Shown here one piece after another: positions 1-7,438 of a DNA stretch of 64,000 nt. Within the stretch, counting starts at the first letter, position 1; each line of letters begins with the position of its first letter. The notes under the pieces were generated by a model. The model did not search any database, was not told where the DNA came from, and saw only the letters and a program-made list of their open reading frames with translations. The DNA lies in assembly GCA_946479615.1 (NCBI GenBank), contig CAMLGR010000004.1, forward strand, positions 3,813 to 67,812, read 5' to 3'. A program made the position numbers and the translations under genes. The stretch is from an uncultured Bacteroidota bacterium (GTDB lineage: Bacteria > Bacteroidota > Bacteroidia > Chitinophagales > Chitinophagaceae).

Positions 1-2
1 TC

Positions 3-80
3 CAGACTTATCAGAGGGGCGATAGTCTTTATTGGCAACTGGCAGATACATCTCTTTGTAGGAAACTCAATCACGACTAA
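3..80 (+). CDS. possible 3' end of an upstream gene (partial)
   Basis: One frame is open from the window edge to a TAA at 78-80 and reads like ordinary protein (it includes QRGDSLYWQLADTS). No family can be named from about 25 residues. It would be the tail of a gene running in the same direction as the transglutaminase-like gene, 15 bases before that gene's start. The open frame is short, so this is weak. Confidence 0.35.
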   Translation, partial: QTYQRGDSLYWQLADTSLCRKLNHD

Positions 81-95
81 CGCTAACCTGTCAAT

Positions 96-1172
96 ATGAA
101 GTTCCGGCTTTTAGTGATGATTGGATTACTTGCCTGTTTTTCCGTTAAAGGTCAGGACAGTATTTCCTGTCAGAAGATCAAGGACGCTTATGCCGAAGCC
201 TATTTGAAACTGGACAGCCTGGTATCGCAAAACAAATCCCGTTCCTTTAAGGATGCTGTTTTTATTGTTGAGAATACCTATCTCGGCGCTTCTCTTGATT
301 ACGCAGCCTATGATATAAAAATCCGGCAATTGGCTTTTCTTGTCAGGGAATGGGCGAAAGCGAATAAAATAAAAGCATACCCCTATGATGACAGTACCAG
401 CCTGATGCTGAATCAGGGCATCTTCACGCTGATGAAAGACAGCATTCGTCTCCTGGGGCATGATGGGTCGCCAGATTTAGTGACCATCCCTTTTATTTAC
501 GACTTTAATGACTTTGCCGGAGAAAAAGACAGGACAAAGATGTTTGTCACCAAGTTGCTTTATACCTATTCAGGAAATTGTCACAACCTGCCCTATTTAT
601 ACAAGATGCTGGCAGATGAGTTAGGCGCTACCTGCTGGCTTTCGCTTGCGCCAAATCACATGTATATAAAAAACCGATGTAAGAAATTCGGCTGGTATAA
701 TACCGAACTGACAAACGGCCAGTTCCCGATAGATGCGTGGATCACCGCGTCCGGCTATATCCCTGTTAAAGCAATTCAGTCCGGCCTATATATGGACACA
801 TTAAGCAACCAGCAGGCCATAGCCTTATGTATGCTCGACCTTGCTAAAGGATATGAGTTTCAGACGCACGATTATGAGGATGGATTTATCCTGAAATGTT
901 GCGACCGTGTCTTGGATCATCATCCCGTCAATGGACAAGCCCTCCTATTGAAAGCTGAGACGCTGAAACATATTTATGAGAAGCAAAAAGCGGCGAAAGA
1001 CCGGCAGGCAGGCAATACATACGGCCAAATGGAAACGATTTATGCCAGATTATTTGACCTGGGCTATCGTGAAATGCCGGAGAAAATGTACATGCAATGG
1101 CTTATGAGCATTAATGAACAGAAAAAAAAGTACACAAATAAAAATATTAAAAGAACACTAAACGATAAATAA
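96..1172 (+). CDS. secreted transglutaminase-like (Cys-His) protein
   Basis: The 358-residue protein begins with a signal peptide (about residues 1-20, ending in VKGQ), so it is exported. A papain-like transglutaminase core is suggested by GNCHNLPYLYKMLADELGA with Cys162, followed by PNHMYIK with His188 and a WYNTE segment that could supply the third residue. This order and spacing are those of transglutaminase-like/SirB1-type folds in Bacteroidota. The C-terminal third is helical and may be TPR-like. The gene lies inside the tRNA-Val-linked element, so it is probably cargo. Peptidase or structural use of the fold cannot be told apart here. The family call is moderately sure and the substrate is unknown. 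Confidence 0.6.
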   Translation: MKFRLLVMIGLLACFSVKGQDSISCQKIKDAYAEAYLKLDSLVSQNKSRSFKDAVFIVENTYLGASLDYAAYDIKIRQLAFLVREWAKANKIKAYPYDDSTSLMLNQGIFTLMKDSIRLLGHDGSPDLVTIPFIYDFNDFAGEKDRTKMFVTKLLYTYSGNCHNLPYLYKMLADELGATCWLSLAPNHMYIKNRCKKFGWYNTELTNGQFPIDAWITASGYIPVKAIQSGLYMDTLSNQQAIALCMLDLAKGYEFQTHDYEDGFILKCCDRVLDHHPVNGQALLLKAETLKHIYEKQKAAKDRQAGNTYGQMETIYARLFDLGYREMPEKMYMQWLMSINEQKKKYTNKNIKRTLNDK

Positions 1173-1278
1173 AAATAAATGGTATGGATGCAATTCGACA
1201 CGAAACTATGATGAGGCAAGTCTTGCAATGTGCACGTAGTTACGAAGTCGGAGCCGATTCGGATAACATATTTTGCAG

Positions 1279-1485
1279 TTAATGTTTGGCTCTAGTTAGC
1301 GTTACCTTGGCAACCGTCCAACCTAATTTTTTTAGGCTTTTGGAATAATCTTTATAGGAAGAAAAGAAGCCGATTTCCGGGTCTTGCAAATCGTCTTTAT
1401 GAAGTACCGCGTTTCCCCAAAATTTTCCTTTGGGGTTTACACGAACAAAGTAGGTTGCAGACTTAGTAGCTTTTTTCATTCCCAT
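1279..1485 (-). CDS. small hypothetical protein
   Basis: This is a 68-residue basic protein (starts MGMKKATKSATYFVRVNP) with no signal peptide or membrane segment. It contains a KGKFWGNAVLHKDDL stretch and a lysine-rich C-terminus. I do not recognise a family. A second possible start is Met3. It lies between the transglutaminase-like gene and higA, converging on the former with a gap of about 106 bases. Composition and position suggest island cargo. It could be a spurious frame, although the amino-acid composition looks protein-like. Confidence 0.45.
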   Translation of the reverse strand: MGMKKATKSATYFVRVNPKGKFWGNAVLHKDDLQDPEIGFFSSYKDYSKSLKKLGWTVAKVTLTRAKH

Positions 1486-1551
1486 CTCCAGGCTTGTAAT
1501 GAAAGTTACTTTGATGAATGATAATAGCCTATTCAGGATAACAGACCTCTT

Positions 1552-1866
1552 TTAAACCACGGGCCGGTGTTTCCAGAACACTCTGATTTCTTTCGTGTTT
1601 ACTTTCTTACGTGCTTGCGACAGATCATAGTTTTCCTGTACGTGCATCCAGAACTCCGGTGACGTATTGAAAGCTTTTGCCAGTTTTAAGGCCATTTCCG
1701 GTGTTATGCCTTGTTTGCCGTTAATGATAGCGGACAGGGTCTTGCGGGTAGTCTTCAGACCCTTTGCCACTTCTTCAACCGTAAGGGTCTTTTTGGTTTC
1801 TTCGCGCAGGCCCTCAATTGTCTCGCGGATCAGTTCGCCGGGATGGGCGGGATCATACATAGCCAT
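1552..1866 (-). CDS. higA: HigA family addiction module antitoxin
   Basis: This 104-residue XRE-type DNA-binding protein opens with the HigA/VapI signature MAMYDPAHPGELIRE. Its helix-turn-helix runs over about residues 28-66 (VEEVAKGLKTTRKTLSAIIN, then ITPEMALKLAKAF and the SPEFWM motif typical of HigA). HigA neutralises the HigB ribonuclease and, with it, represses their own promoter. It is the second gene of the pair, starting 12 bases after the higB stop behind a strong Shine-Dalgarno (AAAGGAG about 6 bases before the ATG). The toxin-first order is the usual one for higBA. The likely operator is the palindrome at 2173-2184. Confidence 0.93.
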   Translation of the reverse strand: MAMYDPAHPGELIRETIEGLREETKKTLTVEEVAKGLKTTRKTLSAIINGKQGITPEMALKLAKAFNTSPEFWMHVQENYDLSQARKKVNTKEIRVFWKHRPVV

Positions 1867-1878
1867 AGTTTTTCTCCT

Positions 1879-2157
1879 TTAATGGTAATCCAAATAATCA
1901 ACATCGTGAACGTTCTCGCCTTCAAACCGGAAAATGATCCGGTAATTCTTGTCCACCTTGACCGACCAGAATTGCCTCAATTCGCCGGTAAGCTGATGAA
2001 GGCCATAGCCTGGGACATTCAGGTCACCAGGTGAGATAGCCGCATCAAGACGGGTCAACATCAGGCGTATTTTACCAACATGCTGGGGTTGCAGCTTTGA
2101 GGCGTTACCCTTCTCGTAAAACAGCTTTAACCCTTTGTGCTGGAAGCTCACAATCAT
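1879..2157 (-). CDS. higB: HigB-type toxin (RelE/ParE superfamily mRNA interferase)
   Basis: The 92-residue protein has the classic HigB layout: MIVSFQHKGLKLFYEKG at the start, a central helix pair with KLQPQHVGKIRLMLTRLDAA, then the beta-sheet with LNVPGYGLHQL, W-S-V-K-V, YRIIFRFE and the C-terminal DVDYLDYH. Proteins of this family cut mRNA on the ribosome. It heads the higBA operon. The start codon is only four bases downstream of a good -7 element (2162-2169), so the toxin mRNA may be leaderless while higA has a strong ribosome-binding site. That would favour excess antitoxin. Confidence 0.93.
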   Translation of the reverse strand: MIVSFQHKGLKLFYEKGNASKLQPQHVGKIRLMLTRLDAAISPGDLNVPGYGLHQLTGELRQFWSVKVDKNYRIIFRFEGENVHDVDYLDYH

Positions 2158-2161
2158 AGTA

Positions 2162-2193
2162 CAAATGTAACATGAAACGTTTCAGGTGTCAAA
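2162..2193 (-). promoter_or_regulatory. higBA promoter with operator in the spacer
   Basis: On the minus strand a TTTG (2190-2193) is separated by 20 bases from TACATTTG (2162-2169). This matches the Bacteroidota sigma-ABfr pattern TTTG-N19-20-TAnnTTTG. The perfect 12-base palindrome TGAAACGTTTCA (2173-2184) sits wholly inside the spacer, where HigA binding would block RNA polymerase. The higB ATG starts four bases after the -7 element. Confidence 0.75.
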
Positions 2194-2269
2194 TTTATTT
2201 TTTCACCCATTTTTAGAGGGAAAAACAACCATTTATAGTTCATTCGATTCGTCTGAAAGGCTTGCAGCC

Positions 2270-3736
2270 TTAATACTGCAATATCCTGCTATTGTATTCG
2301 TCAAGAATATTAGAGGGCAGGGACTTCAAGTAAATTTCAGTTGTTTTAAGACTGGAATGTCCAAGCATCGTACTGATGGCATTTACCGGGATCTGTTGCA
2401 GCATGGCCTGCGTTGCAAACGAATGACGGCTTACATAGCTCGTCAGGTTTTTGTCTATGCCGCATCTTTTAGCCAGTTCCTTTAGCCTCGTGTTATACCT
2501 TTTTCTCGCCCATTGGATATCCTTTTCCTGCAAGAGGGAATTTTCTCTTTTTACGATGGGGAAAATATAGCTGGAGCGTTTGTTGATACCAATATAATGC
2601 TCGAGTATGCCCTTTAGATTGGGTGTCATTTTAATATCATAAATCTTGCTTGTCTTTTTGCGCCGGTAATTGATACGCCCGTCTGTTATATCGGTCTTTC
2701 TAAGCAAGGTCATGTCTTTGAAATTCATGCCATACATCATATAGCTTGCTAAAAAATAGTTCCTGGCATCGAAGCATTTGTCATCCGGCTTTAAATCGAC
2801 ATCAATGATTTTTTTGATGAGTTCCCAGTCAAGCGCGCGTTTTTCAGTCGGGGCATTTTTTATTTTGTAATCCTCGAAAGGATAATATTTTCTTTCGATC
2901 AGCCCGGCCTTGATTGCTTTTTGGTAAATAGCCCGCATGGTCCGCATATAGACGGAAAGACCGTTAGTGGAATTGCCCTTGCTGTAATGGAAACTTTCAA
3001 ACTTTGACAGGAAGCTATACGTGATTTCTTTAAAGGAAAGGTCTTTATCGGGGATAATAGCCTTGATACAGTCCTGATACGCTTGGACAGTTCCGGCTTT
3101 GCCGGCAGCTTTCAGTTTTTCAATAAGGTTGTTGAAATAGGACAAATCGGTAGCGGGCAAATCTTTTTTGTCGAGATATTTTATAAAATCGGTTATCGCT
3201 TGCCTGTATGCCTCGGCTTTGTTTTGAACTTTGGCGGAAGCCAATCTTTTTAACAGCCACCTGAAACAGGGTATGCCTTTAAAGGAAAGATTTCTTTTAT
3301 TGATATAGCTCGACAATACATCTGCCAGTCCCTGGTAGCATCTTGCCGTTCCCAACCTGTTGCTCGTTTTTAGTTGCTCGACAAGTTCTTTGGTAAAGGA
3401 AAAGAACGAAGCAAAGGAATTGTTTTTAGAAATCCTGTTTCGTATATCGACAACTGAAAGTTTTTGCAATTCGCCGGACTCATGGAGTTTTAGGATAATA
3501 TCCATGCCGTCCGATCTTTCCTTTTGAATCCGATTATTCAGCCTGGTAACCGTTTCAGAACTGCCGTGTGTGTTTTTCACTTTACGGTTTTTGTCATCCC
3601 AATCTTTCTTTTGAAGATTTATATCAAGAGGGATCGATGTTGTTCTGCGGTTGTGCCCGAGGCGAAGGACGAGGGGATAAACGCCCGATGCTTTGGATCG
3701 GCGTGTATCCAGCGCGATAACTAAATTGGTACTCAT
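2270..3736 (-). CDS. tyrosine recombinase / integrase of the tRNA-Val element
   Basis: The 488-residue protein is a Bacteroidota integrase: an N-terminal arm-binding domain (about 1-100), SAM-like core-binding helices, and a catalytic domain from about 305. Visible catalytic residues are Arg437 in YVSRHSF, His460 in LGHSS and the nucleophile Tyr469 in TTEIY. The first Arg is replaced by Asn338 (YGMNFKDM) and the His of box II by Tyr434. Loss of the first Arg is known for IntDOT-like enzymes. The core-binding motif seems to occur three times (about 129-170, 173-213, 215-256), which explains the unusual length. It reads away from the tRNA fragment at 3882-3927, 146 bases from its start codon, as integrases next to their attachment site do. 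Confidence 0.93.
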   Translation of the reverse strand: MSTNLVIALDTRRSKASGVYPLVLRLGHNRRTTSIPLDINLQKKDWDDKNRKVKNTHGSSETVTRLNNRIQKERSDGMDIILKLHESGELQKLSVVDIRNRISKNNSFASFFSFTKELVEQLKTSNRLGTARCYQGLADVLSSYINKRNLSFKGIPCFRWLLKRLASAKVQNKAEAYRQAITDFIKYLDKKDLPATDLSYFNNLIEKLKAAGKAGTVQAYQDCIKAIIPDKDLSFKEITYSFLSKFESFHYSKGNSTNGLSVYMRTMRAIYQKAIKAGLIERKYYPFEDYKIKNAPTEKRALDWELIKKIIDVDLKPDDKCFDARNYFLASYMMYGMNFKDMTLLRKTDITDGRINYRRKKTSKIYDIKMTPNLKGILEHYIGINKRSSYIFPIVKRENSLLQEKDIQWARKRYNTRLKELAKRCGIDKNLTSYVSRHSFATQAMLQQIPVNAISTMLGHSSLKTTEIYLKSLPSNILDEYNSRILQY

Positions 3737-3881
3737 AAGTGTTCAAAGGTAAGATCAATTTGCACACCATTTGCACACCGAAAAGCATTTTTCTTCATGC
3801 CAGCTGGCCTCAAATTTTTATAAATCGCTGTTTTTCAGTTCAATTTTCGCCAACAAAAGCCAATAGAGGCCATTAATCCGA

Positions 3882-3927
3882 TGCCTTACAAGCAGAGGGT
3901 CGGCGGTTCGAACCCGTCAACTCCCAC
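3882..3927 (+). other. tRNA-Val(TAC) 3'-half fragment, island right attachment site (copy A)
   Basis: The sequence runs from the anticodon stem through the anticodon loop CTTACAA, the 3' anticodon stem, the variable loop, a perfect T-arm (GGCGG-TTCGAAC-CCGTC) and the 3' acceptor strand AACTCCC plus A. The 5' half of a tRNA, including GGGAGTT, is absent from the preceding 100 bases, so this is not a working tRNA. It is the expected right-hand attachment site left by an element that integrated in a tRNA-Val gene lying to the left of the window. Confidence 0.8.
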
Positions 3928-3937
3928 TCAATACAGT

Positions 3938-3965
3938 AAAGGGTTTCAGTAATGGAACCCTTTTT
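3938..3965 (+). terminator. hairpin after tRNA-Val fragment A
   Basis: AAAGGGTT (3938-3945) pairs with AACCCTTT (3956-3963) around a 10-base loop and is followed by a T run. It probably was the terminator of the original tRNA gene, displaced with the 3' half. Confidence 0.6.
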
Positions 3966-3993
3966 CTATTTTGGCCATTTGGATTGCTTTTTG

Positions 3994-4236
3994 GATTTGA
4001 GAGTGAATGGAATTTCCAACTACTTGCGAACTATCCGTGCATTGTTTAATAAAGCGATCAAAGACGATATTATATCCGCAGACTATTGCCTGTCCAGCAA
4101 GTTCAAGATAAAGAATGAACGCACTATTAACCGTACTCTGACTGTTGCAGAAGTTGTAAACCTCTATCTATCTGCGGATACACCTATTGGGCATCATAGA
4201 AACCTATTCATTCTTTCCTTCTTCTATGCTAAGGCC
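3994..4236 (+). pseudogene. remnant of a tyrosine integrase (core-binding domain)
   Basis: The + strand frame reads RVNGISNYLRTIRALFNKAI followed by a K-I-K-N hinge and a helix entering the catalytic domain. It aligns with residues about 257-345 of the intact integrase on the other strand (NGLSVYMRTMRAIYQKAIKAG ... KIKNAPTEKR). There is no N-terminal domain, and the frame loses similarity after SFFYAK, before any catalytic residue. It is therefore a decayed integrase, lying just inside the island between tRNA fragments A and B, and presumably the enzyme that once inserted that island. Exact borders are approximate. Confidence 0.7.
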
Positions 4237-4300
4237 GCTTCCTGGTTACGTTTTAGCATTACCGGTGACACGCTTTTGTTGGTTGACACGGACAATATGA

Positions 4301-5671
4301 TCAAACCTTATGAAAAGGAAGAACTGTCTCTATTTTATTCTTATCATAATTACAATCATACAAACTCATTGCATTTTCCCACTCATTATTGCCATATTTT
4401 CTTGAATAAAACCGAATGAAGTATTTGGTGGTTGCGCCTGAACCGTATTTCCGTTCCAGTATATTTCCCTTTACGCTAAATACACCCTGGCTTTTAAATT
4501 GCTTTTTCTTGATTAAATCATTATAATAGTCATAGCCCACCGTATAAGAGGATTGTATTAACACATAGTATTTGCCGTCTGCATCGTAACTGGTGACCGA
4601 GCTTAAACTATTACCATATAACCCACTGCTGGAACCCCAGGTGCCGGTCAGCTGTGTTTTATAGTTCACACTTTTGCCGGTAACGCCATTTATTTTTAAA
4701 TTAAATAAAAGAAAATTCAACGCCATACCGGTTTCGCTGCCCAGTATCTGATCAGCTGAATTGATCACTGCTACGTTCGATCCCACCTGTATCAACAGCA
4801 CGGTGCCTTTTATAACATCACCATTGCCCGACCCGGTCTTAGTAATGCTGTTGCTTAACATATAATAGGGCAGACCCTGACAGGTGAACCCTTTTTCATG
4901 ATCGCCCTTTTCAAATAAAAGATTGTTAGGACTCCCATGCAGGCTCCAGCCATCGAAAACCTCGAAGAAAATATGTTCCATATCCTTTTCCAGGCTGCCC
5001 GATGATTGTACCACATTCATAAACTCAATAATTCTTTTTCCTGCAGGTGTATTTTTTTCTATCATTAAACTATTTTCTCCCGCATTTAAACTCCATGTGG
5101 GCGGAACAATGATGGAATAAATATTTTTGCCTCCTGAACCAGTTGTATTGTTTGTCGGTGAAGCCGCATTTTCATTGGCCAATTTTTCAGCCGGCTCATT
5201 CAACTCCAGGCTTTTTATAAGATCCATTATCTGGTCTTGGTATTTACTGTCATTGGTCATTATTGTCACATTAGCCATTTTGCCGTTTCCGGTAGCGGTT
5301 ATCAGTGTCACCCACCCTTTATCGGCGCCATCGGTATAGCCTGCCTGGCCCGAAATAATGTCCCATCCTTTTTCAGTAGCAGGATCCTGCATGGATGGTT
5401 TCCCGGAAACAGTCACGGTGCCCTTTACCAGTTTTTCCCAGCTACTGGTAAAGTTTTCACGTGCGGGTGTCGCAGTTGCCGCCGAACGCAAAATAATTGC
5501 AGCGGCATATTTTCCCGTAGCATCTTTGGCAGACAACTGTATGCCTTCCGGCATTTCTATTTTGTCCCAGCCCTGGGGGATGGTATAGCTTATTACATCA
5601 AAAACCTGCTTTTGGGCCAAAGCGCATGCGACAAGCATGATATTCACCGCAATAAGAATTATTTTTTTCAT
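4301..5671 (-). CDS. secreted protein of unknown function
   Basis: The 456-residue protein starts with MKKIILIAVNIMLVACALAQ, a signal peptide. An alternative start three codons upstream (5680) is less natural. Two beta-rich halves follow, separated by an Asn/Thr/Gly-rich linker (about residues 165-185). Each half starts with a similar motif (YTIPQGWDKIEMPEGIQLSA and YSIIVPPTWSLNAGENSLMI), which suggests an internal duplication. The last 110 residues (TGTWGSSSGLYGNSLSS to the end) resemble a small beta-barrel. I do not recognise an enzyme family. The gene lies between tRNA-Val fragments A and B, so it is probably cargo of an older island. Confidence 0.75.
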   Translation of the reverse strand: MKKIILIAVNIMLVACALAQKQVFDVISYTIPQGWDKIEMPEGIQLSAKDATGKYAAAIILRSAATATPARENFTSSWEKLVKGTVTVSGKPSMQDPATEKGWDIISGQAGYTDGADKGWVTLITATGNGKMANVTIMTNDSKYQDQIMDLIKSLELNEPAEKLANENAASPTNNTTGSGGKNIYSIIVPPTWSLNAGENSLMIEKNTPAGKRIIEFMNVVQSSGSLEKDMEHIFFEVFDGWSLHGSPNNLLFEKGDHEKGFTCQGLPYYMLSNSITKTGSGNGDVIKGTVLLIQVGSNVAVINSADQILGSETGMALNFLLFNLKINGVTGKSVNYKTQLTGTWGSSSGLYGNSLSSVTSYDADGKYYVLIQSSYTVGYDYYNDLIKKKQFKSQGVFSVKGNILERKYGSGATTKYFIRFYSRKYGNNEWENAMSLYDCNYDKNKIETVLPFHKV

Positions 5672-5892
5672 GTGCAACATTTATGGGGTAAAAGTAGGTG
5701 GCCGCAATAGCCCCGGCAATCATCAAAAAGCATGATTTTTCCGGAACGGCACAGATCAATGGTATCCGCTGCAATCAAGCTGCCGGGACAGCAGCAGGAT
5801 GGTCTCTGAAGCAGCTAGTGATAAGTTTAAAAAAAGCAGGAAGGACAGCCCAAAACGCGAAGAAAATTTGTACCGCGGGGGCTGAGCCGGCA

Positions 5893-5914
5893 GTTCGAAC
5901 CCGTCAACTCCCAC
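5893..5914 (+). repeat. tRNA-Val 3'-end fragment, attachment site copy B
   Basis: 22 bases from the T-loop to the 3' acceptor end are identical to copy A (3906-3927). Only scattered matches remain upstream of the T-loop. A hairpin follows directly, as at copy A. This is the presumed right end of a second, older island. Confidence 0.7.
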
Positions 5915-5922
5915 AGATAATC

Positions 5923-5954
5923 AAAAGCTCCAACATTGTGTCGGAGCTTTTTGC
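5923..5954 (+). terminator. hairpin after tRNA fragment B
   Basis: AAAAGCTCC (5923-5931) pairs with GGAGCTTTT (5943-5951) and a T run follows. It occupies the same place relative to the fragment as the hairpin after copy A. Confidence 0.65.
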
Positions 5955-6001
5955 ATTTAATAATTCACAAACAAATCTTACATTCATTCAACCTAATTAT
6001 C

Positions 6002-6421
6002 ATGAAAGTTTATTTTTTATTGGCTTTAACAATGCTATCTGGTCTTGCTATCACTGCACAAACAATAAAACGAGATACACTTATCCTGGAAGATGGGCTT
6101 GCCTATTGGAAAGGAATGGAAATACAGGTAGGCACCGGAACCGAGCCATCAGCAAAGAACTATAAGGAACTTTATATTGGTTCCAAATGGACAGCTAAAA
6201 AAAATCTGACCGCAGAGTGGAGTGGGCGAAAACTGATAGTAACCGGGTTCAAAAAAGTGACAATGGATTTGGGCTACGGACCTATTGACCGGTATATACT
6301 GATACTTGAGGCTGGCAATAAGGTAAAAGTGCTTTGCAATATTGAAGAAGCACAAGGAAATGGAGAAATTTTAGAAACCAGAGAGCCGAATATTGCACCA
6401 CTTCCTCCAGCCGGAAATTAA
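6002..6421 (+). CDS. small secreted protein, unknown function
   Basis: The 139-residue protein begins MKVYFLLALTMLSGLAITAQ, a signal peptide. The ATG at 6002 fits this better than any upstream start. The mature part is beta-rich and basic (LAYWKGMEIQVGTGTEP, KELYIGSKW, KLIVTGFKKV) and ends in a Pro-rich tail. I do not recognise a family. It is the only gene between tRNA fragments B and C, so it is likely the surviving cargo of the oldest island. Confidence 0.65.
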   Translation: MKVYFLLALTMLSGLAITAQTIKRDTLILEDGLAYWKGMEIQVGTGTEPSAKNYKELYIGSKWTAKKNLTAEWSGRKLIVTGFKKVTMDLGYGPIDRYILILEAGNKVKVLCNIEEAQGNGEILETREPNIAPLPPAGN

Positions 6422-6451
6422 AGAAGTATACTCGCTTTAGGCAGAATTGAA

Positions 6452-6493
6452 CTTATAAGCAGAGGCCGGCGGTTCGAAGGCGTCAATTCCTAC
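6452..6493 (+). repeat. degenerate tRNA-Val 3'-half fragment, attachment site copy C
   Basis: About 36 of 43 aligned bases match copy A (3885-3927), with six substitutions and one missing base. The changes fall in the T-stem and acceptor end, so it can no longer pair as tRNA. A short hairpin (6499-6504 with 6509-6514) follows. The greater decay suggests that this is the oldest of the three island ends. Confidence 0.75.
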
Positions 6494-6589
6494 CGGTCAA
6501 ACCTAATAAGGTTTCAGGCAAAACTGAGTTCTCTGAGTGAACGTGCAAATCCACAATATTCCAGTTCGATCCAAATGATGAATTTCTTG

Positions 6590-7273
6590 TCATGATTCGG
6601 CTACCTTATCTGTGCTTACCAGCTTTAAAATATCCGCAGGCAGAGATTCTATGGGCTTGCATTCTGTTATGGAGTAATGAAATTTGTCAATCACACCCAT
6701 ACGCCTTCCATCAACGTAATCACCTTGCCCTGTTCGCCGCCTAAATGCTCTGGACGCACCCTTTTCGTCATAGATATGTTTGAGCACATCCGCTTCCTGA
6801 TAAATACAGATTCCACCTACGTCAGCACAAGGACGATCATATTTCCAAACGACAAAGATTGGAATGTTTCTGTCGTACTTCTGCCTGTCCTCTTCTTTGC
6901 ATTTGAAGTAGCTTTTCAGCTTCGGTTCATCGACTACCAAAGCCTCTTTTGGATATAGCGGGTCTCCGAGTTTTTCCCGCACCTTCATGAAAGCTTTGCC
7001 TTCGAGATATTTTGCTTCGACTCGCGCGATCAAATTACCTTTATTATCCAGCACCATGATGTCGGGATTCCTGTGCACATCCGTGTCAGTGCATTTCAGT
7101 CCCGTCTTTTCAGTAATGAAATTTTTAAGTTCGGCAACGAGCATTTCCGAGTTCTTTAAGTCCCTTGTAAAGGGATATGTCAAGGCCGAGGTCGGCTGGC
7201 AGATTTTGCAGTCTCCGCAAGGCTTCGACCAGTTGGAGAGGTTTTCCAGGTCAGCTCGGCATTGGAGGGCCAT
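6590..7273 (-). CDS. PD-(D/E)XK nuclease-like protein with Cys cluster (restriction-associated)
   Basis: The 227-residue protein has a PD-(D/E)XK nuclease core: Asp71 in NPDIMV, then Glu86 and Lys88 in VEAKYLEG, with strand-forming flanks (IFVVWKYDRP). Near the N-terminus is Cys19-x2-Cys22-x2-Cys25, which may bind zinc or a cluster. It is divergent from the methyltransferase/AlwI-like pair with 165 bases between. I infer a second nuclease or accessory subunit of the same restriction system. Some type IIS enzymes use a small second subunit, but nothing here proves that role. Confidence 0.65.
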   Translation of the reverse strand: MALQCRADLENLSNWSKPCGDCKICQPTSALTYPFTRDLKNSEMLVAELKNFITEKTGLKCTDTDVHRNPDIMVLDNKGNLIARVEAKYLEGKAFMKVREKLGDPLYPKEALVVDEPKLKSYFKCKEEDRQKYDRNIPIFVVWKYDRPCADVGGICIYQEADVLKHIYDEKGASRAFRRRTGQGDYVDGRRMGVIDKFHYSITECKPIESLPADILKLVSTDKVAES

Positions 7274-7438
7274 AGGTGAATAATTAAAGGATAAGTTATT
7301 TGGTTAAGGAGAAAAGATAATGTTTTTTTAAGCGATTTTTAAATCAGCCAAAATATCGCATAAATAACTAATAAAGAATCAATAATTCAGGAAGTTTGCT
7401 ATTTTTTTTAGTAATCTTGTGTTAATTAAAATCAATTC

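Larger units (their letters stand above)
5672..6001. other. intergenic stretch with tRNA fragment B
   Basis: Apart from the tRNA-Val fragment (5893-5914) and its hairpin (5923-5951), this 330-base stretch shows no convincing gene. The open frames that cross it lack protein-like composition. Confidence 0.5.

Noticed and set aside
3882..3927. A functional tRNA gene
   Set aside because: Only the 3' half is present. No 5' acceptor strand, D-arm or complete anticodon stem precedes it.
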